A stretch of 64,000 nt of DNA from Neospora caninum Liverpool. Its lineage: Eukaryota; Apicomplexa; Conoidasida; Eucoccidiorida; Sarcocystidae. The notes beneath the pieces were generated by a model. It searched no databases. It was not told the DNA's origin and saw only the letters and a program-made list of their open reading frames with translations. Numbering within the stretch: the stretch's first letter is position 1; each line of letters opens with the position of its first letter. A program made the translations under genes and the position numbers. Shown here piece by piece: positions 62,601 through 64,000 of this stretch. The stretch lies in NCBI RefSeq assembly GCF_000208865.1, contig NC_018386.1, positions 1,844,327 through 1,908,326 of the forward strand. The letters run 5' to 3'.

Positions 62601-64000
62601 CCAGGGCAGCGTCGGAGGTGTCGAGTCGGGTTCTGCGTGCCAACTACTCGGCGTGTCGATCGAAACCCGGCCATATGCAGCGATTTAGAGTAGCTCTCGT
62701 GAAGCAATATGCTAGTTAGCGATGTGACACTCCAACACCACCAAGGCACGACAGGTTGCTCACCGCTTCAGATGGTCCGCGTTGTGTACACACCATGGCC
62801 GAGACCGTGCCACTTTGTGTTGCCTGTGCAGTTGAACGCGGTACGCAGTCAGGAATTTTGGGGACGACGAAATGCGAATGTCTTGCTGCGGGCCGTCGCC
62901 GACCTGTAGGCGAGAGGGCCCCAGAGGTCAGAACCTTTATCAGCGCGTTGGGTGCTAAGTTATGTGAGCATCGGTGCCGGCTGCGTAGCAGGGGTCGGTA
63001 CGGCTGTCTTGACTGTTGAGAGTTGCGGAAGCTTGGGCACGTTTAGCTGGCGTGACCTCGGATGGGTAGTTCTGTTGCACACCCTCTTCGGACGTTGTTC
63101 ATTGGTTGCGGCTTGGCGTTTCCCTGCAGCTAACAGAGGTACGGTCGGTGCATGGGGTGTGAGATGGACATGCTGAGGCAGGAGCGATTTGTGCACCTGA
63201 ATGGTCATACTGGTGGATCGTCCGAAGCATGTCGGATTCGTCACGAGAGAATATACGCTTGAAATGGGAATGACAGATGGGGGAGATATTTCGCAGAATG
63301 ATATGCGGTGGTAGCAGATTTGGTTGTGGCACGCGCAAAACCGTTTTACAGGTGGGGGTTTCTGAGTACTTGCTCGCTCGTGTGGAGGCACCAGTTGTTT
63401 GGCCTCCGGGTTGTACTATATATTCAAATCGTCTGATTTCGTTCAAGGTCGGCAATGGACGTGCAGTCCTGGGGACAAGAAAACATAACGTCTCCGAAGA
63501 TTAAAGTCGATGCGTTGAATGTTTCTTGAGCGTGGGACTTCTGTGTCGATGAGGTGGATGAGAGTGTAGACCTTGTCACGGTCCAGCTCAGTGGGAGCCC
63601 CAATCTTGACAGGAGCTATTGCGACGGCGTTGTTTCATAGCTGACAGGATGGAGGTTGGGGTCTCACAACCAGGCTGTAGGGCATATGTAGAGTGACGGA
63701 AGATGAGGTGGCTGGTGAAGTCCATGCGACGTGGCCATGAACAGAAGGATGGCCGCACCAACGGGGTGGGAGCTGAGGCCACCCGGGGAGAACAAGAGCA
63801 AGTTGCGGTGGTTTTTGGCAAGCGGCCGGAAATTATGAGATCCATGGTTCAGGTTGGAGTGTGTTGCGACAGAAGTGTGGCGTGCCGTTGAGAAGAGGGT
63901 CCGCATGGGTTACGACGTTAGGTTCAGCTGTTATTTGCATTTAACATGTGCTGTTGCTGTGGTCAACAGACTGTCACAACGAGGGCAAGGAGGAATATTA
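59691..64000 (+). repeat. Degenerate super-repeat modules after block B
   Basis: Carries AGGCTGTAGG at 60673 and 63672, the 60.48-60.7 kb module matching 13.9 and 27.7 kb, CGTAACACCCTAGCTC (61.67 kb), TGCTGCTTGATTTCC (61.88 kb), ATACTGCGTGTTGATG (62.13 kb) and CCGGCGTTTTCCTGG (62.19 kb). The order agrees with the earlier modular territory. No gene supported; the window ends within it. Confidence 0.55.

Noticed and set aside
1..64000. tRNA, rRNA or other structured RNA genes
   Set aside because: No tRNA cloverleaf boxes or rRNA signature stretches were noticed in reading; a covariance-model scan was not possible.

Overview
The window is nuclear DNA of a coccidian apicomplexan, most likely Toxoplasma gondii or a close relative such as Hammondia. 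I infer this from three things: an intron-dense gene with phase-exact GT-AG introns, TTTAGGG-type degenerate telomere-like motifs, and two small secreted-protein genes that end in an RRLAE (TEXEL-type) motif. It appears to cross from a unique chromosome core into repeat-dominated, probably subtelomeric, DNA. The species and the subtelomeric position are inferences. No bacterial genes, rRNA, tRNA, CRISPR array or intact transposon was recognised.

Unique part (1 to about 7.27 kb): one conserved housekeeping gene on the minus strand, the splicing factor PRP18. I reconstructed it as ten exons (5120 down to 846) that join without a frameshift into 453 codons plus stop. The 5' flank (5.1-7.27 kb) holds nothing recognisable.

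Block A (about 7.28-13.05 kb) and block B (about 53.47-59.69 kb) are diverged direct copies of one 6-kb segment. Each carries, near its 3' end, a two-exon gene for a 163-residue protein with an N-terminal signal-like hydrophobic segment, one transmembrane helix and a C-terminal RRLAE motif. The architecture recalls the Toxoplasma-specific secreted/dense-granule protein families. Exon 1 is strongly diverged between the copies, while the C-terminal half of exon 2 is almost unchanged.

Between the blocks (13-49.7 kb), and again after block B (59.7-64 kb), the DNA is a mosaic of degenerate modules from one long satellite-like super-repeat. Recent events are layered on it: a module present four times (14.8-22.8 kb), a 1.45-kb duplication (17.1/21.7 kb), 1.38-, 0.94- and 0.85-kb duplications (23.7-32.6 kb), and a 1694-bp tandem array of about 3.9 units (39.8-46.4 kb) with a related single partial copy at 36-37.1 kb. 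Small tandem repeats and long plus-strand G runs are scattered through it. I see no convincing gene in this mosaic; its many short open frames lie in repeats, overlap each other on both strands and have no recognisable domain. The stretch 49.7-53.5 kb is less repetitive and unassigned.
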